Shown piece after piece: positions 40,925 through 51,028 of a stretch of DNA of 64,000 bases; position 1 is the first letter of the stretch, and the number at the start of each line of letters is the position of its first letter. The stretch covers positions 620,001 through 684,000 of the forward strand of contig CALUUD010000001.1 in assembly GCA_944323885.1 (NCBI GenBank), written 5' to 3'. Source of the stretch: an uncultured Helicobacteraceae bacterium (lineage in GTDB: Bacteria > Campylobacterota > Campylobacteria > Campylobacterales > Helicobacteraceae). The notes below the pieces were generated by a model that was not told the DNA's origin, did not search any database, and saw nothing but the letters and a program-made list of their open reading frames with translations. The translations under genes and the position numbers were made by a program.

Positions 40925-41455
40925 ATGATTAAATTGATTGTTTTTACTCCTTTGTTTTTTTTATTTGTTTTTGGTAATGACAACAATGTGGTTAATTGTA
41001 ATATTATTTTTGAGCAACGCAAAAATGAGTTATTACATGAACTTAGAAATATAGAGGAACAAAAAAGAATTATGATAACTCTTCATAATGAACAACAAAG
41101 ATTAAATGATAAGAAACTTCAGGAATTGCAGCTAAAAGAGCAAAAGATAGAATCTTTGCTTAAAGATGCGAAAGATAAAGAGGCTGAAATTCGGTCATTA
41201 ATAAAACAAAATGAAGATATTTTAGCTACTATTCAAAATGTAAATAGTGATAAAATAAGTCAAACTTATTCTAAAATGCAAGATTCTAAAGCAGCTCCAA
41301 TAATAGAAAATATGCCATTAAGAGATGCTGCCGAACTTCTTTATTCTATGGAAGCAAAAGATATGGGTAGAATTTTGGCAAAAATGAATCCACAAAGAGC
41401 TGCAAAATTAACTGAGATATTAAAGTTAGGACCACCATTTGAAGATATTGAGTAA
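40925..41455 (+). CDS. MotE/MgtE-N-like periplasmic coiled-coil protein
   Basis: This 176-residue protein has an N-terminal signal or anchor (about 1-17), a long coiled coil (about 30-105), and a C-terminal MgtE-N-like helical domain with MPLRDAAELLYSMEAKDMG (about 128-146) and MNPQRAAKLTEIL. This arrangement is that of MotE, a chaperone for flagellar stator proteins. The start ATG follows AGGAGATT. It ends five bases before the convergent uppS stop. Given the FliJ-like gene upstream, a flagellar role is likely. Confidence 0.7.
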   Translation: MIKLIVFTPLFFLFVFGNDNNVVNCNIIFEQRKNELLHELRNIEEQKRIMITLHNEQQRLNDKKLQELQLKEQKIESLLKDAKDKEAEIRSLIKQNEDILATIQNVNSDKISQTYSKMQDSKAAPIIENMPLRDAAELLYSMEAKDMGRILAKMNPQRAAKLTEILKLGPPFEDIE

Positions 41456-41459
41456 TTAA

Positions 41460-42146
41460 TTATATATTACCAAATCTTCTATTTCGCCTTTTAAATTCAT
41501 CTATAATTTTTTCTAGTTCATCACTTCTAAAATCTGGGAATAGTGTATCTGAAAAATAAAGCTCTGCATATGCACTTTGTAGTAGCAAGAAATTTGATAA
41601 TCTTTTTTCGCCACCTGTTCTTATAAGTAAATCAACATCTGGTATTTCTGCTGTATCAAGATTGGATTCTATTAATTGCAATACTTCATCTTTTGTAATA
41701 TTATCTTTTATTTTTATTTTAGAAACTGCTCTTGCAAGCTCATCTTTTGCACCATAATTAAGTGCTAGAATCTGCGTAAGTGATGTATTTTTTAATGTTT
41801 TTTCCTCTAGTGATAATATAAGATCTCTAAGTTTATTTGAAAATCCAAGCATATCGCCAATAACTTTAAATCTTATATTATTTTCCATATATGTTGATAC
41901 TTCTTTAGTGAGGTATTTTTCTAATAATTTCATTAAAAAATCTACTTCTATTTTTGGACGCGACCAATTTTCTGTGGAAAATGCATATAAACTTAGATAT
42001 GAAATGTTATTTTTGGCACACCATTTTGTTATATCTCTTACTACATTTGCACCCTCTTTATGTCCTTCTGTGCGTTTTAGATTTCTTTCTTCCGCCCATC
42101 TTCCATTGCCATCCATTATAATTGCAAGATGTTTTAAATTATTCAA
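41460..42146 (-). CDS. uppS: Undecaprenyl diphosphate synthase
   Basis: This cis-prenyltransferase of about 228 residues has the signature LAIIMDGNGRWAEERNL near its start, YAFSTENWSRP near 70 and DLLIRTGGEKRLSNFLLLQS near 185. It makes the C55 lipid carrier for peptidoglycan and O-antigen. An ATG at 42170 would overlap the upstream gene by 32 bases and lacks a Shine-Dalgarno. The TTG at 42146 has AAAGGA five bases upstream and gives the usual N-terminus, so it is preferred. In Helicobacter uppS also lies beside a dld-type gene. Confidence 0.93.
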   Translation of the reverse strand: MNNLKHLAIIMDGNGRWAEERNLKRTEGHKEGANVVRDITKWCAKNNISYLSLYAFSTENWSRPKIEVDFLMKLLEKYLTKEVSTYMENNIRFKVIGDMLGFSNKLRDLILSLEEKTLKNTSLTQILALNYGAKDELARAVSKIKIKDNITKDEVLQLIESNLDTAEIPDVDLLIRTGGEKRLSNFLLLQSAYAELYFSDTLFPDFRSDELEKIIDEFKRRNRRFGNI

Positions 42147-44931
42147 TACAATCCTTTGATGAGACTTCATCTACAAGATATGCTATATTTTGCCATTTTA
42201 TACTGCTATACTCATTTAATCCAATTTCACAAGTAGTAGAGCTGCTAAAACCTCTTTTTATTTTTGTAATATCATAGAAATTTTGCAATCCCTGTAGCGA
42301 ATTTTTATTTAATTCTGGAGTAAAAAATCCTTTATTTCCAGCAAAGCCACAGCAAAATATGGAATTTTTTATTATTTTACCATTTGTACATAGCTTGCTT
42401 ATATCTTCTATTATAGTCTCTTGATTGCTCTTTTTTAATGCACACATAGTATATACTGCTATATCTTCATTAATTTTTTTAATTTTTACTTTTTGCATTA
42501 TTACTTCATAAATATATTTTGGTAAATCATATATTTTTAACCCAGAATCTTGCAATATTTTTTGTAAATGTATGCTGCAGGCACTATGATCAAGTATAAT
42601 TGGTATCTCTCCATCTTTGCTAGCTTTTATTAGTATTTTTAATATATTATTTGTATTTTGTGTTTCTAAATTTTTATATTGTGAAAATGCCTTCCCACAG
42701 CACATGTTTTTTATTTCTTTTGGATATATAATATTTATTTTTGCTTTTTGACATATAGATTCTACTATTTTATATAGAGGTGTTTGATTTGATTGAAATA
42801 TTCTATTTATGCAAGTTGTAAAATATATAACAGAATTATTATATTTTATTTCTTTTGTATTTGGTGTAAATTTATTTCCTAGTGGTGTATTTTTTGGCAG
42901 ATAAGGTATTTTGTTGTTTATGTTTCTAGCTTTAATTGATAATTTATTAATTTTTTTTATTCCTAATGCATGAATGGTATTTATGCTAATAGATGCACTT
43001 TGGCAGTAGAATGACATATTTTTTACTATATGTTTTACAAACTTGCTTGTGTCTTTTTGTCGCAGATTTATAGCTATGTTTGCCGTATCAATTTCTAAAG
43101 GACACAAAGTAGAACACATAGAACATGTAGCACAAGTTTCATTACCCATATATTTATATTGTTTTTCTAATTCTTTTAATAACTCTAAAGATTCTTTTGT
43201 ATTTAATTTTCTTAAGCGATTCATTTCTCGCCATATTGCAATCCTCTGTCTAGGGCTTAAAGTGAGTCCATTACTAGGACAAGCTTTTTCACAAAATCCA
43301 CATTCCATGCACTTATTTATATAATCTTCAATTTGTGACATTTCTTTTATATTTTTTGTATGTATTAGTGGATTATTTGTTATTATGACATCTGGGTTTA
43401 ATAATCTTTTATTATCAAAAATATCTTTTATCTTTCTATTTATTGCATATGCATCTTTTCCCCATTCCATTTCTACAAATGGTGCCATCATTCTTCCTGT
43501 ACCATGTTCTGCTTTTATGCTTCCGCCCATACTAGATACTATTTTTGCCATATCAGATACTAGATTTTCAAAATTATTTTTTTCTATTTTATTATTTAAG
43601 TTTGGTGTGATAATGAAATGTATATTTCCACTAAGTGCATGTCCAAATATAATTCCATTAAAGTTATATTTTTTAAAGAGATTTTCTATTTTTGATATAC
43701 CTTCACCTAATTTATCTATTTCAAAGCATATATCTTCTGTTATTACAGAACTACCACACTCTCTCTCCATTGATGCAATAGGCAATAATCCTTTTCTAAT
43801 TTTCCACCATTTATTAAATTCATTTTCATCTTGGCTATATAATGGCTCTAAGACCATATCTGTATCTTTTAGAGAATCTTGTATTATCATTAGATTTTTT
43901 TCTAGTTCATTTTTAGAATCACTTTCTGTTTGTATTAAGATGCAAGTATTACCTTCTTTTATTTTGTACAAAATATTTGGTATGTCTTTTAGTTTTTGCA
44001 CACTTTTTAGTGAATTAAAATCCATGATTTCAGCACTTTGGATAATTGAATCATGTTTTGCTAATATTTTTATTGCTTCACTTGCATCTAATATATTTTT
44101 ATAAAATAATAAACCACAAGCCTTAAACTTATAATCCTTTATGTTATATAGCTCAACACTTGATATAAAACCTAATGTTCCCTCAGATCCAACAAAAATA
44201 TGAGTTAAAATATCTTTGATGTTATCAAAATCAGTAAGCGCATTGATGGAATACCCAGTTGTATTTTTTATCTTGTATTTTTTATTTATTAGTTCATGAA
44301 GCTTAGAATCTTGAAGTATCTGGTTTCGTAGGTCTAATAAAGAATCCACTATATGTCTATGTGTTTTAATAAAAGATTCTATGCTATTGTTATTAGATGT
44401 ATCAAGCAATGTTCCATCTTGGAGTATAACTCGGATTGATTTTATTGTTTGGTAACTATTTTGTTTTATACCACAACACATTCCGCTAGAGTTATTTGAT
44501 ACTATACCACCAATAGAGGCCATAGTTATGGTTGCTGGATCGGGACCAATCTTTTTATTTATAGGTTTTAATGCCATATTTGCATCACTGCCAATAACAC
44601 CACAATCAAGTTTTATATAGTCTTTATCTACTTGTATTTTATTCCAATTTGTTGTTGCTATAACTAAAATACTATCACTTAGACTTTGTCCAGAAAGAGA
44701 ACTTCCATATGCTCTAAATGTAAGTGGTAAGTTTAATTCATCACTTATTTTTAGTATTTTTATAATTTCCTCTTCATTGTAAGCTCTAATGACAATTTGT
44801 GGTATATATCTATAACATGACGCATCAGTGCCTAATGCAAATCTTGATAAATAATCAATGTATATCCTATCTTGTAAAAATATTTTTGCTTTATTATAAA
44901 ATTCTATATGTTTTGGTGAAATATTATTCAT
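42139..44931 (-). CDS. D-lactate dehydrogenase-like FAD and Fe-S oxidoreductase
   Basis: This 930-residue protein joins a FAD-binding PCMH domain (about 40-270, with SIGGIVSNNSSGMCCG near 148), a FAD-linked oxidase C-terminal domain (about 270-520) and a ferredoxin-like segment with CMECGFCEKACPS near 538 and CATCSMCSTLCPL near 599. Two CCG-type domains follow (NMCCGKAF near 745, FCCGFAGNKGF near 860). This is the single-chain respiratory D-lactate or 2-hydroxyacid dehydrogenase layout that feeds electrons to quinone. The substrate is inferred; glycolate is an alternative. It is co-transcribed with uppS. Confidence 0.88.
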   Translation of the reverse strand: MNNISPKHIEFYNKAKIFLQDRIYIDYLSRFALGTDASCYRYIPQIVIRAYNEEEIIKILKISDELNLPLTFRAYGSSLSGQSLSDSILVIATTNWNKIQVDKDYIKLDCGVIGSDANMALKPINKKIGPDPATITMASIGGIVSNNSSGMCCGIKQNSYQTIKSIRVILQDGTLLDTSNNNSIESFIKTHRHIVDSLLDLRNQILQDSKLHELINKKYKIKNTTGYSINALTDFDNIKDILTHIFVGSEGTLGFISSVELYNIKDYKFKACGLLFYKNILDASEAIKILAKHDSIIQSAEIMDFNSLKSVQKLKDIPNILYKIKEGNTCILIQTESDSKNELEKNLMIIQDSLKDTDMVLEPLYSQDENEFNKWWKIRKGLLPIASMERECGSSVITEDICFEIDKLGEGISKIENLFKKYNFNGIIFGHALSGNIHFIITPNLNNKIEKNNFENLVSDMAKIVSSMGGSIKAEHGTGRMMAPFVEMEWGKDAYAINRKIKDIFDNKRLLNPDVIITNNPLIHTKNIKEMSQIEDYINKCMECGFCEKACPSNGLTLSPRQRIAIWREMNRLRKLNTKESLELLKELEKQYKYMGNETCATCSMCSTLCPLEIDTANIAINLRQKDTSKFVKHIVKNMSFYCQSASISINTIHALGIKKINKLSIKARNINNKIPYLPKNTPLGNKFTPNTKEIKYNNSVIYFTTCINRIFQSNQTPLYKIVESICQKAKINIIYPKEIKNMCCGKAFSQYKNLETQNTNNILKILIKASKDGEIPIILDHSACSIHLQKILQDSGLKIYDLPKYIYEVIMQKVKIKKINEDIAVYTMCALKKSNQETIIEDISKLCTNGKIIKNSIFCCGFAGNKGFFTPELNKNSLQGLQNFYDITKIKRGFSSSTTCEIGLNEYSSIKWQNIAYLVDEVSSKDCIE

Positions 44932-44941
44932 AAGTTATGCT

Positions 44942-46951
44942 TTAGAATATTAGGTTGTCATTTAATTTATTTGTTCTTTGTTTTGGAATTTTTGATTTTA
45001 TTGTATAGTAATAATCTTCACCATTTACATTTTGCTTCCACACTCCATCTGGTATATCAAATTTTCTTTTTAATCCAGGTTCAAACTTCAATATATTGCT
45101 AAAAAAGTGTGCAAATACAGGTGCGGCTACAACTCCACCAGATTCGTATTGACCAATTGGTGTATTATCATCTCTTCCATACCATACTACAACTTGCAAT
45201 GTAGGTGAAAAACCACTAAACCATGCATCTATATTATCATTTGTTGTCCCTGTTTTGCCTGCCAGTTCTATACCATTTACTCTTGCTCTTTTTCCTGTGC
45301 CATTTGTAATAATATTTTTTAGTGCGTCTATTGTAAGAAATGCTTGATCTTGTGTTGTAACCTCTAGCGTTTTATTATCATCTTTATACACTTCTTCATT
45401 ATTGATATTGGTTATACTTCTTATTAGTTTTGGTTCATTTATAGTGCCATAATTCGCAAATAATGAGTAATATTTTGCTGCTTCAATAGGAGATAATGAT
45501 ACATTACCTAATACAATTGACATATCTTTTTGGAGGTTTTTAAATCCATAATATGTCATTTTATTATATATATTTTGAAATCCAATAAGATCAGATAAAT
45601 TAATAGTTGCAAGATTCAAAGAATATTTAAGAGCTTCTTTTAGGGTCACTAAACCATTAAAATTTTTATTAAAATTTCTAGGCTTCCATATCATTTCTTC
45701 CTCATTTATTTCATCTTGACTTAATTCAGTATCTTCTTCATCTATATCCGGACCAAACCTCTTTGCTGTATCAGATATATTGCTTGCAGGTGAATATCCC
45801 ATATCAAAAGCAATCTGATATATAAATGGTTTTATTGTGCTTCCAAATTGTCTTTGTGATTGTGTCGCTCGATTAAAATTGCTTCTTGTGTAATCTATGC
45901 CACCAACTAAAGCAAGTATATTCCCAGTTTCATTTTCTGTAACTACAATTGCGCCATTTAGTGTATCAATTTCATCATTATTATCAGTATTGGTTTTACT
46001 TCGATTGCTTAATCTTTTCTGTATATTGTTATATCCGTGTACAAGTGCATTTTGTGCTATTTTTTGATAATCTAAGTCTATATTTGTTTTTACTACATAT
46101 CCCCCAGTTTTTAAATCCTTTATACTGCTTAATTGTCTTAAAACTTCATCAACTATATATGGCGCAAGATTTTGGCTTAGCGTTTGATTATAAACATTAG
46201 GACGCTCTTTTATTGCTGTTTCATACTCATCTTTATCTATCCATCCAATTGAATGCATTCTTTCTAATATATTATTCGCTCTTGAAATTGAAAATTCAAG
46301 GTTTTTTACTGGATCATAATATGATGGAGCTCTAGGTAATGCCATAAGCATAGCTATTTCTTTTAACGTAAGATTCTGCAAATCTTTGTTGAAATATCCA
46401 TGCGCTGCAGTTTTTACCCCATAATATCCATGTCCAAAATAAATATGATTTAAATATTTTTCTAGAATCTCTTCTTTTGTCATTATATTTTCTATTTTTC
46501 TTGCAAGGATTGCTTCTTTTAGTTTTCTATCAATTGTTTTTTCACTTGATAAGGCTATGTTTTTTACTAATTGTTGTGTTATTGTGCTTCCACCTTCTGT
46601 ATATCCACCATTTTTGATATTTTTTATCATAGCTCTTGATATTGCATCAAAATTAATTCCATTGTGTTCAAAAAACATAGTATCTTCAACTGCAAGGAGA
46701 GTTTCTATGATTTTTGGTGGTATTTCATCAAATTTTGCAAAATATCTAAATTCATCTTCAAATACATTTGCTATTAATCTATCATTCCTATCTAAAATTC
46801 TAAGTGCTATCTTTGGTTTATAATTTTTTATTTCTGATACTTTACTTTGTACACCATAGGTTAATACCCCTATTGAAATAATTATAAAAAATATAATCAA
46901 TATTAGTAATGCAAATAGTATTTTTTTATTTATTTTTTTAATAATTTGCAT
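44942..46951 (-). CDS. Penicillin-binding protein 1A (bifunctional transglycosylase/transpeptidase)
   Basis: This 669-residue class A penicillin-binding protein has an N-terminal membrane anchor (about 8-30). The glycosyltransferase domain has VEDTMFFEHNGIN near 87 and GGSTITQQLVKN near 120. The transpeptidase domain has STIKPF near 374, SLN near 450 and KTGTTND near 567. It polymerises and crosslinks peptidoglycan. Its start overlaps the end of bioF by 22 bases; bioF and tlpD precede it on the same strand, as in Helicobacter. Confidence 0.95.
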   Translation of the reverse strand: MQIIKKINKKILFALLILIIFFIIISIGVLTYGVQSKVSEIKNYKPKIALRILDRNDRLIANVFEDEFRYFAKFDEIPPKIIETLLAVEDTMFFEHNGINFDAISRAMIKNIKNGGYTEGGSTITQQLVKNIALSSEKTIDRKLKEAILARKIENIMTKEEILEKYLNHIYFGHGYYGVKTAAHGYFNKDLQNLTLKEIAMLMALPRAPSYYDPVKNLEFSISRANNILERMHSIGWIDKDEYETAIKERPNVYNQTLSQNLAPYIVDEVLRQLSSIKDLKTGGYVVKTNIDLDYQKIAQNALVHGYNNIQKRLSNRSKTNTDNNDEIDTLNGAIVVTENETGNILALVGGIDYTRSNFNRATQSQRQFGSTIKPFIYQIAFDMGYSPASNISDTAKRFGPDIDEEDTELSQDEINEEEMIWKPRNFNKNFNGLVTLKEALKYSLNLATINLSDLIGFQNIYNKMTYYGFKNLQKDMSIVLGNVSLSPIEAAKYYSLFANYGTINEPKLIRSITNINNEEVYKDDNKTLEVTTQDQAFLTIDALKNIITNGTGKRARVNGIELAGKTGTTNDNIDAWFSGFSPTLQVVVWYGRDDNTPIGQYESGGVVAAPVFAHFFSNILKFEPGLKRKFDIPDGVWKQNVNGEDYYYTIKSKIPKQRTNKLNDNLIF

Positions 46952-48024
46952 AATTTCTTAACATCCTTTTTTGTGTGTTTATATGAAAAAACAATACGCA
47001 AAGTTGGTGTTTTTACTGTTGGTTTTCTAATTGCTCCAACTATAATATCATTATCTTTTAATAATTTTGCCTTGTCTATCATATCTGTTTGATTTTGGAA
47101 TTTTAATGAAAATATTTGAGAATCTAATTTAACATTAAATTCTTTATATATTATTTGTTTTATTTTTATATTTTTTTTTAGAATTTTATTTTTATGTTTT
47201 TGTATGTATTTTATATTTACTAGTGCAAGTGCTGTATCAAAGCTAGATAGTGCAGTTGAGTAGATAATTGGCTTTGCACGAGTTTGTAAATATTTATTTA
47301 TATGTTTATTGGATAATATGTATGCACCATAACTTCCATATGCTTTTGATAATGTGCCTAGTTTGATAAAGTTATTGTGATTATTTATTTTGTAGTAATC
47401 AAAATATCCAAGAAGATTATCGCCAATTGTGCCTATACTATGTGCTTCATCAACTATTAAAATAGCATTATAATCAATAGCAATTTGTGCAAATTCTTTT
47501 TTTGCAATTTCACCACTCATTGAATATACGCCTTCAATAGCTATGATAATGCGTTTATTGCTTTCATATTGCAATCTATTTAGTTTATTTTTTAAATCAT
47601 TTTCATCATTGTGCTTAAATAATATTGCCCTATCTTTTAATATTTTTGTAGCAAGAATACCGCTTGCATGATATTCTTCATCAATGAAAATAATATCTTT
47701 ATTTCTACATAAACTTTCAAATAATGCAATATTTGCTAAAAACCCGCTACCTGCTAAAATACAATTTTGAAATCTATGTATTTTTGCAAGTTTATCTTCT
47801 AATTTTTTATGTAATTTTGAATACCCATTTATAAGCATTGATGCACGAGGCGAATTTATTTCTTTATTTATAGATAACTTGTAGGCTTTCTTTAGTAATT
47901 TTTCATTTTGTGATAAATCTATATAATCATTTGAAGCAAAATCTATATAATTTTTATCAAAGATCTTTCTTTTGCGAAAGATCTTTTTTTGTTTTAGTAT
48001 TTGTATTTCTTTTTTGTAAAACAT
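46930..48024 (-). CDS. bioF: 8-amino-7-oxononanoate synthase-like alpha-oxoamine synthase
   Basis: This 364-residue PLP enzyme of fold type I has the pattern IDFASNDYIDLS near 28, ILIVDEAHSIGTIG near 191 (Asp/His cofactor contacts) and TLSKAYGSYGA near 223, whose Lys binds PLP. It joins pimeloyl thioester and alanine in biotin synthesis. Other biotin genes are absent from the window, so a related alpha-oxoamine synthase cannot be excluded. The first 30 codons contain a perfect 11-base-pair hairpin (47959-47986). Confidence 0.85.
   Translation of the reverse strand: MFYKKEIQILKQKKIFRKRKIFDKNYIDFASNDYIDLSQNEKLLKKAYKLSINKEINSPRASMLINGYSKLHKKLEDKLAKIHRFQNCILAGSGFLANIALFESLCRNKDIIFIDEEYHASGILATKILKDRAILFKHNDENDLKNKLNRLQYESNKRIIIAIEGVYSMSGEIAKKEFAQIAIDYNAILIVDEAHSIGTIGDNLLGYFDYYKINNHNNFIKLGTLSKAYGSYGAYILSNKHINKYLQTRAKPIIYSTALSSFDTALALVNIKYIQKHKNKILKKNIKIKQIIYKEFNVKLDSQIFSLKFQNQTDMIDKAKLLKDNDIIVGAIRKPTVKTPTLRIVFSYKHTKKDVKKLCKLLKK
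47959..47986. other. Perfect hairpin inside the 5' end of bioF
   Basis: Arms AAAGATCTTTC (47959-47969) and GAAAGATCTTT (47976-47986) pair perfectly over 11 bases around a six-base loop. Read on the plus strand it is followed by TTTTGTTTT and has the form of an intrinsic terminator. On the minus strand it lies in the bioF message about 40-65 bases after the start codon and encodes KIFRKRKIF. Each arm is close to its own palindrome, AAAGATCTTT. Confidence 0.6.
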
Positions 48025-48033
48025 ACCTACAAT

Positions 48034-49347
48034 CTAGGCTGTTGCAATTGATTGTATTTTTGTTATTGTATCTGATAACTTTTCATTTAACATTTCATCA
48101 ATAGCATTAAATATTTGATTGCTAGATTCTTCTATTATGTTTATTTTTTCATCTATTATATTTTTTGGAGTTGATTTGCTAGTATCAAGTAGTTGTTTAG
48201 CAAGATTATTTGCCTCATTGTGTATTATATTATGTGGGCTTTCAACTTTTTTATAACCAATAGTATGAGAGAATTCTTTTTTTCCTATTCCTTCATAATA
48301 CCACTTTCCAAATCTACATGATTTGCTATCTAGTTGATTAAAATCTCCTGTGAGTTTGAATATAAGTGAATATATAGCTTGCTTATATACTACATGATCT
48401 ACTTTTGCTAAACCACAGAAGATTCTATCATTTGAACAAGATATTTTTAATTTTGCCAAGTAGGCATTATCTTTAAATGATTTAACCATAGTGTATAGTT
48501 CTTCGATATCACTTTTTACACTTTCTGTCACTGTATTGATATCTTCTGTACTTGTTTGGATGTCACTTGCTTCTTGCTGCATTGATTTTACTACTATAGC
48601 TATTTCTTTTGTTGCTTTTTGTGTTTTTTCTGCCAATTTTCTTACTTCATCTGCAACAACAGCAAACCCTCTTCCATGCTCCCCTGCACGAGCTGCCTCT
48701 ATTGTGGCATTTAGTGCTAGTAGATTTGTTTGTTCTGCTATATCATCAATAAGTGAAATTACATTTGTAATTTCATTACTTCTTTGAATTAATGAGCTAA
48801 CAAGACTTATTGCACTTTGCATTTTTTCATATAATACATTAATTTTTTGTGCAGACGAATCTGATATTTCTAAGCCTTTGCTCATTCCAGTCTCTGTAGA
48901 TAATGCTGCATCAAAAATTTCATGCAATTCTTCCACTAACTTAGATAATATTTCTTGTGTGAATTTTGTGCCTGTTTTCATGCTATCGCAATATGATCGT
49001 AACAAATCTGTGCCTTGACCAGATTTTGGTGCAATTCTTGTATTTTCTTCTACCAATGAAAATATCGTTATGCCTTCAATTCTTTTTGATTTTACTACCA
49101 AACAATGATTATTGGTATTTATTTTAGTTACTCCTTCTTGGAGTTCTGATTTAATATACTCAAATTGACTAAGATTTTCAGCTTGTTCGTTTTTGAATAT
49201 AACTTTATCATCTTTTATTGCTATCACTGCTTCATTATAGGAAAAATTGGCAATAGTTTTATATAATTCACATTCTTGTTTTAATTGCTGTATCTCTCTT
49301 TTGTAAGCATTCAATTCTTCTGTATTATTATTCCTTGAACCAAACAT
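48034..49347 (-). CDS. tlpD: Soluble methyl-accepting chemoreceptor with CZB zinc domain (TlpD-type)
   Basis: This 437-residue protein has no membrane segment. It has an N-terminal coiled coil and small sensory region (1-150), and a signalling domain with the near-invariant tip [20 protein letters not shown] near 207-226. The C-terminal CZB zinc-binding domain has the His of [19 protein letters not shown] near 340 and HNIIHNEA, matching the H/Cx[F]Gx[W]/HxxxH pattern. TlpD-like receptors respond to oxidants and energy state and link to CheA in the cytoplasm. The start follows AAGGAGTT. It is divergent from fur. Confidence 0.93.
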   Translation of the reverse strand: MFGSRNNNTEELNAYKREIQQLKQECELYKTIANFSYNEAVIAIKDDKVIFKNEQAENLSQFEYIKSELQEGVTKINTNNHCLVVKSKRIEGITIFSLVEENTRIAPKSGQGTDLLRSYCDSMKTGTKFTQEILSKLVEELHEIFDAALSTETGMSKGLEISDSSAQKINVLYEKMQSAISLVSSLIQRSNEITNVISLIDDIAEQTNLLALNATIEAARAGEHGRGFAVVADEVRKLAEKTQKATKEIAIVVKSMQQEASDIQTSTEDINTVTESVKSDIEELYTMVKSFKDNAYLAKLKISCSNDRIFCGLAKVDHVVYKQAIYSLIFKLTGDFNQLDSKSCRFGKWYYEGIGKKEFSHTIGYKKVESPHNIIHNEANNLAKQLLDTSKSTPKNIIDEKINIIEESSNQIFNAIDEMLNEKLSDTITKIQSIATA

Positions 49348-49454
49348 AATAACTCCTTAGATTATTGTAACAACATGTATAGATTATCATATTGAATATT
49401 CTAACATAAATCATCAAATAAATAACAAACCTATATTAATTTGTATATTTAAGT

Positions 49455-49460
49455 TATAAT
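49455..49460 (+). promoter_or_regulatory. -10 element for fur
   Basis: TATAAT in the context AAGTTATAATCATTAATTC lies 55 bases before the fur ATG. The A/T-rich spacing is normal for this group. Nearby ATTAAT-rich sequence could host autoregulation, but I cannot define a Fur box by eye. Confidence 0.55.
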
Positions 49461-49515
49461 CATTAATTCTTTAAAAATATTTTTTATTTGATAAACAACT
49501 TTGTAAAGGTTTTAT

Positions 49516-50001
49516 ATGGCTTTAAAATTAAGTAATCAAGAAATTAAAAAGACAGAATCTTTAGAATCTATATTAAATAAACTAAGACAAGTAGTGGTAG
49601 CAAAAAAACTCAAAACATCAAAACAAAGAGAAGATATTTTATCAATTATCTACAATAGCAAGGTTCATCTAAGCAGTGAGGGTGTTGCTGCTGTTATGAA
49701 AAATAATAATAAAAATTGCTCTGTTTCATCAGTATATAGAATCTTGCAATTCTTGGAAACATATGGTTTTGTATCATCAATTGATGTTGATAAAAGTGGT
49801 AAAAAGTATGAAATTGCATCAAAAGAGCCACATTATCATATTATTTGTCTTAGTTGTGGGAATATAGTTGAGTTTATTGATAATGATATCAAAAAGAAGC
49901 AACTTGAAATTGCAGAATCTTTACAGTTTCAATTAATTAGTGATAATCTAAGATTGTTTGTTATCTGCGATAAGTGTAGAAAAAAACAAAAAGGTTTTTA
50001 A
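49516..50001 (+). CDS. fur: Ferric uptake regulator Fur
   Basis: This 161-residue protein has a long N-terminal extension (1-35), as in Helicobacter and Campylobacter Fur. The winged helix contains KTSKQREDILSIIYNSKVHLS and SVSSVYRILQFLETYGFV near 74-91. The dimer domain has HYHIICLSCGNIVEF near 111-125 and CDKCRKK near 153, giving both Cys pairs of the structural zinc site. It represses iron-uptake genes when iron is plentiful. The motif CLSCG favours Fur over PerR, but the assignment between these two needs comparison. Confidence 0.9.
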   Translation: MALKLSNQEIKKTESLESILNKLRQVVVAKKLKTSKQREDILSIIYNSKVHLSSEGVAAVMKNNNKNCSVSSVYRILQFLETYGFVSSIDVDKSGKKYEIASKEPHYHIICLSCGNIVEFIDNDIKKKQLEIAESLQFQLISDNLRLFVICDKCRKKQKGF

Positions 50002-50002
50002 T

Positions 50003-51025
50003 TTATTTAAGACTATCCCATCGTAGCGGTTCACCAAATTTTAAATTTTTTGTTGCAACCTTTCCTATTATATCATTTAAATATTTTGGAGGTAGGCCAT
50101 TATTTGGTCGAATAGATTTTATGTTATGCATATTTAGTTTTTCACCTTTTTTTATATCCTTACTTACAAACAGACTTCTTGCAAATTCTCTTCCTTTGGG
50201 GCTATTATTTGTTTCATTAATTTTACTGCTATCTATATAGTATTCTAAATTACCAATAGCATCTTTTGTTTCTTTTATTGCTTGAACTAATTGTTTAAAT
50301 TCAACTTTATCCATACTAAATTTGCAATCTACCCCTCCATATTTTTTATCTAGAATAAAATGCTTCTCAATCATACTTGCTTTTAGAGTTGTAGATATTA
50401 TTGCTGCATTTACTCCTATACTATGATCTGATATACCATATTTAACACCATATTTTCTTTCAAATGTAATCATCTCAGATAAATTTAGTACATTTATTGG
50501 TGCAGGGTATTCACTTGTGCATTTCAATACAGTAATATCATTATTACCCTCTTGTCTTATTGCATTAATTGCATCTTGCATTTCATCTTTTATTGCAATT
50601 CCACTTGATAAGATGATAGGTTTTTGTTTTTTTGCAATATATTTTATTAATGGAATATCTGTTATTTCAAAACTTGCAATTTTATATATTGGGTTATTTA
50701 GTTTTTCTAATAAATCCACCCCTTCCTTGTCAAATGCACTACTAAAACATAGTAAGTCTATTTTTTTTGCCAATTCAAATAATTCTATATTCCATTCTAG
50801 TGGCATATATGCTTCTTCATATAAGTCATATAAGTATTTATTGTCCCAAATTGTGTTTGATTTAATTTTAAAAATATCACTTTTGCAATTTAATGTCAGG
50901 CTATCTGGCGTATATGTTTGTAATTTTACTGCATCTGCTCCACATTCTTTTATTGCGTGCAAACTTTCTTTTGCAAGATTTAAATCTTTATTATGATTTG
51001 CACTAAGTTCTGCAACAATAAACAT
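50003..51025 (-). CDS. pseI: Pseudaminic acid synthase
   Basis: This 340-residue NeuB-family enzyme condenses PEP with the 2,4-diacetamido altrose sugar. It has IVAELSANHNKDLNLAKESL at 3-22, DAVKLQTYTPDSLT near 31, ILSSGIA near 137, KCTSEYPAP near 166 and GISDHSIG near 196. A C-terminal SAF/antifreeze-like domain (GRSLFVSKDIKKGE-like region near 284) closes the active site. The order pseF-pseG-pseH-pseI on one strand behind flgH, rather than a sialic-acid cluster, supports PseI over NeuB. It ends two bases from the convergent fur stop. Confidence 0.93.
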   Translation of the reverse strand: MFIVAELSANHNKDLNLAKESLHAIKECGADAVKLQTYTPDSLTLNCKSDIFKIKSNTIWDNKYLYDLYEEAYMPLEWNIELFELAKKIDLLCFSSAFDKEGVDLLEKLNNPIYKIASFEITDIPLIKYIAKKQKPIILSSGIAIKDEMQDAINAIRQEGNNDITVLKCTSEYPAPINVLNLSEMITFERKYGVKYGISDHSIGVNAAIISTTLKASMIEKHFILDKKYGGVDCKFSMDKVEFKQLVQAIKETKDAIGNLEYYIDSSKINETNNSPKGREFARSLFVSKDIKKGEKLNMHNIKSIRPNNGLPPKYLNDIIGKVATKNLKFGEPLRWDSLK

Positions 51026-51028
51026 TTC

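Noticed and set aside
43385-44104. 239-codon open frame antisense to the D-lactate-dehydrogenase-like gene
   Set aside because: It is fully covered by a gene with clear FAD and Fe-S motifs, and its hydrophobic, Ser/Phe-rich translation is typical of shadow frames.
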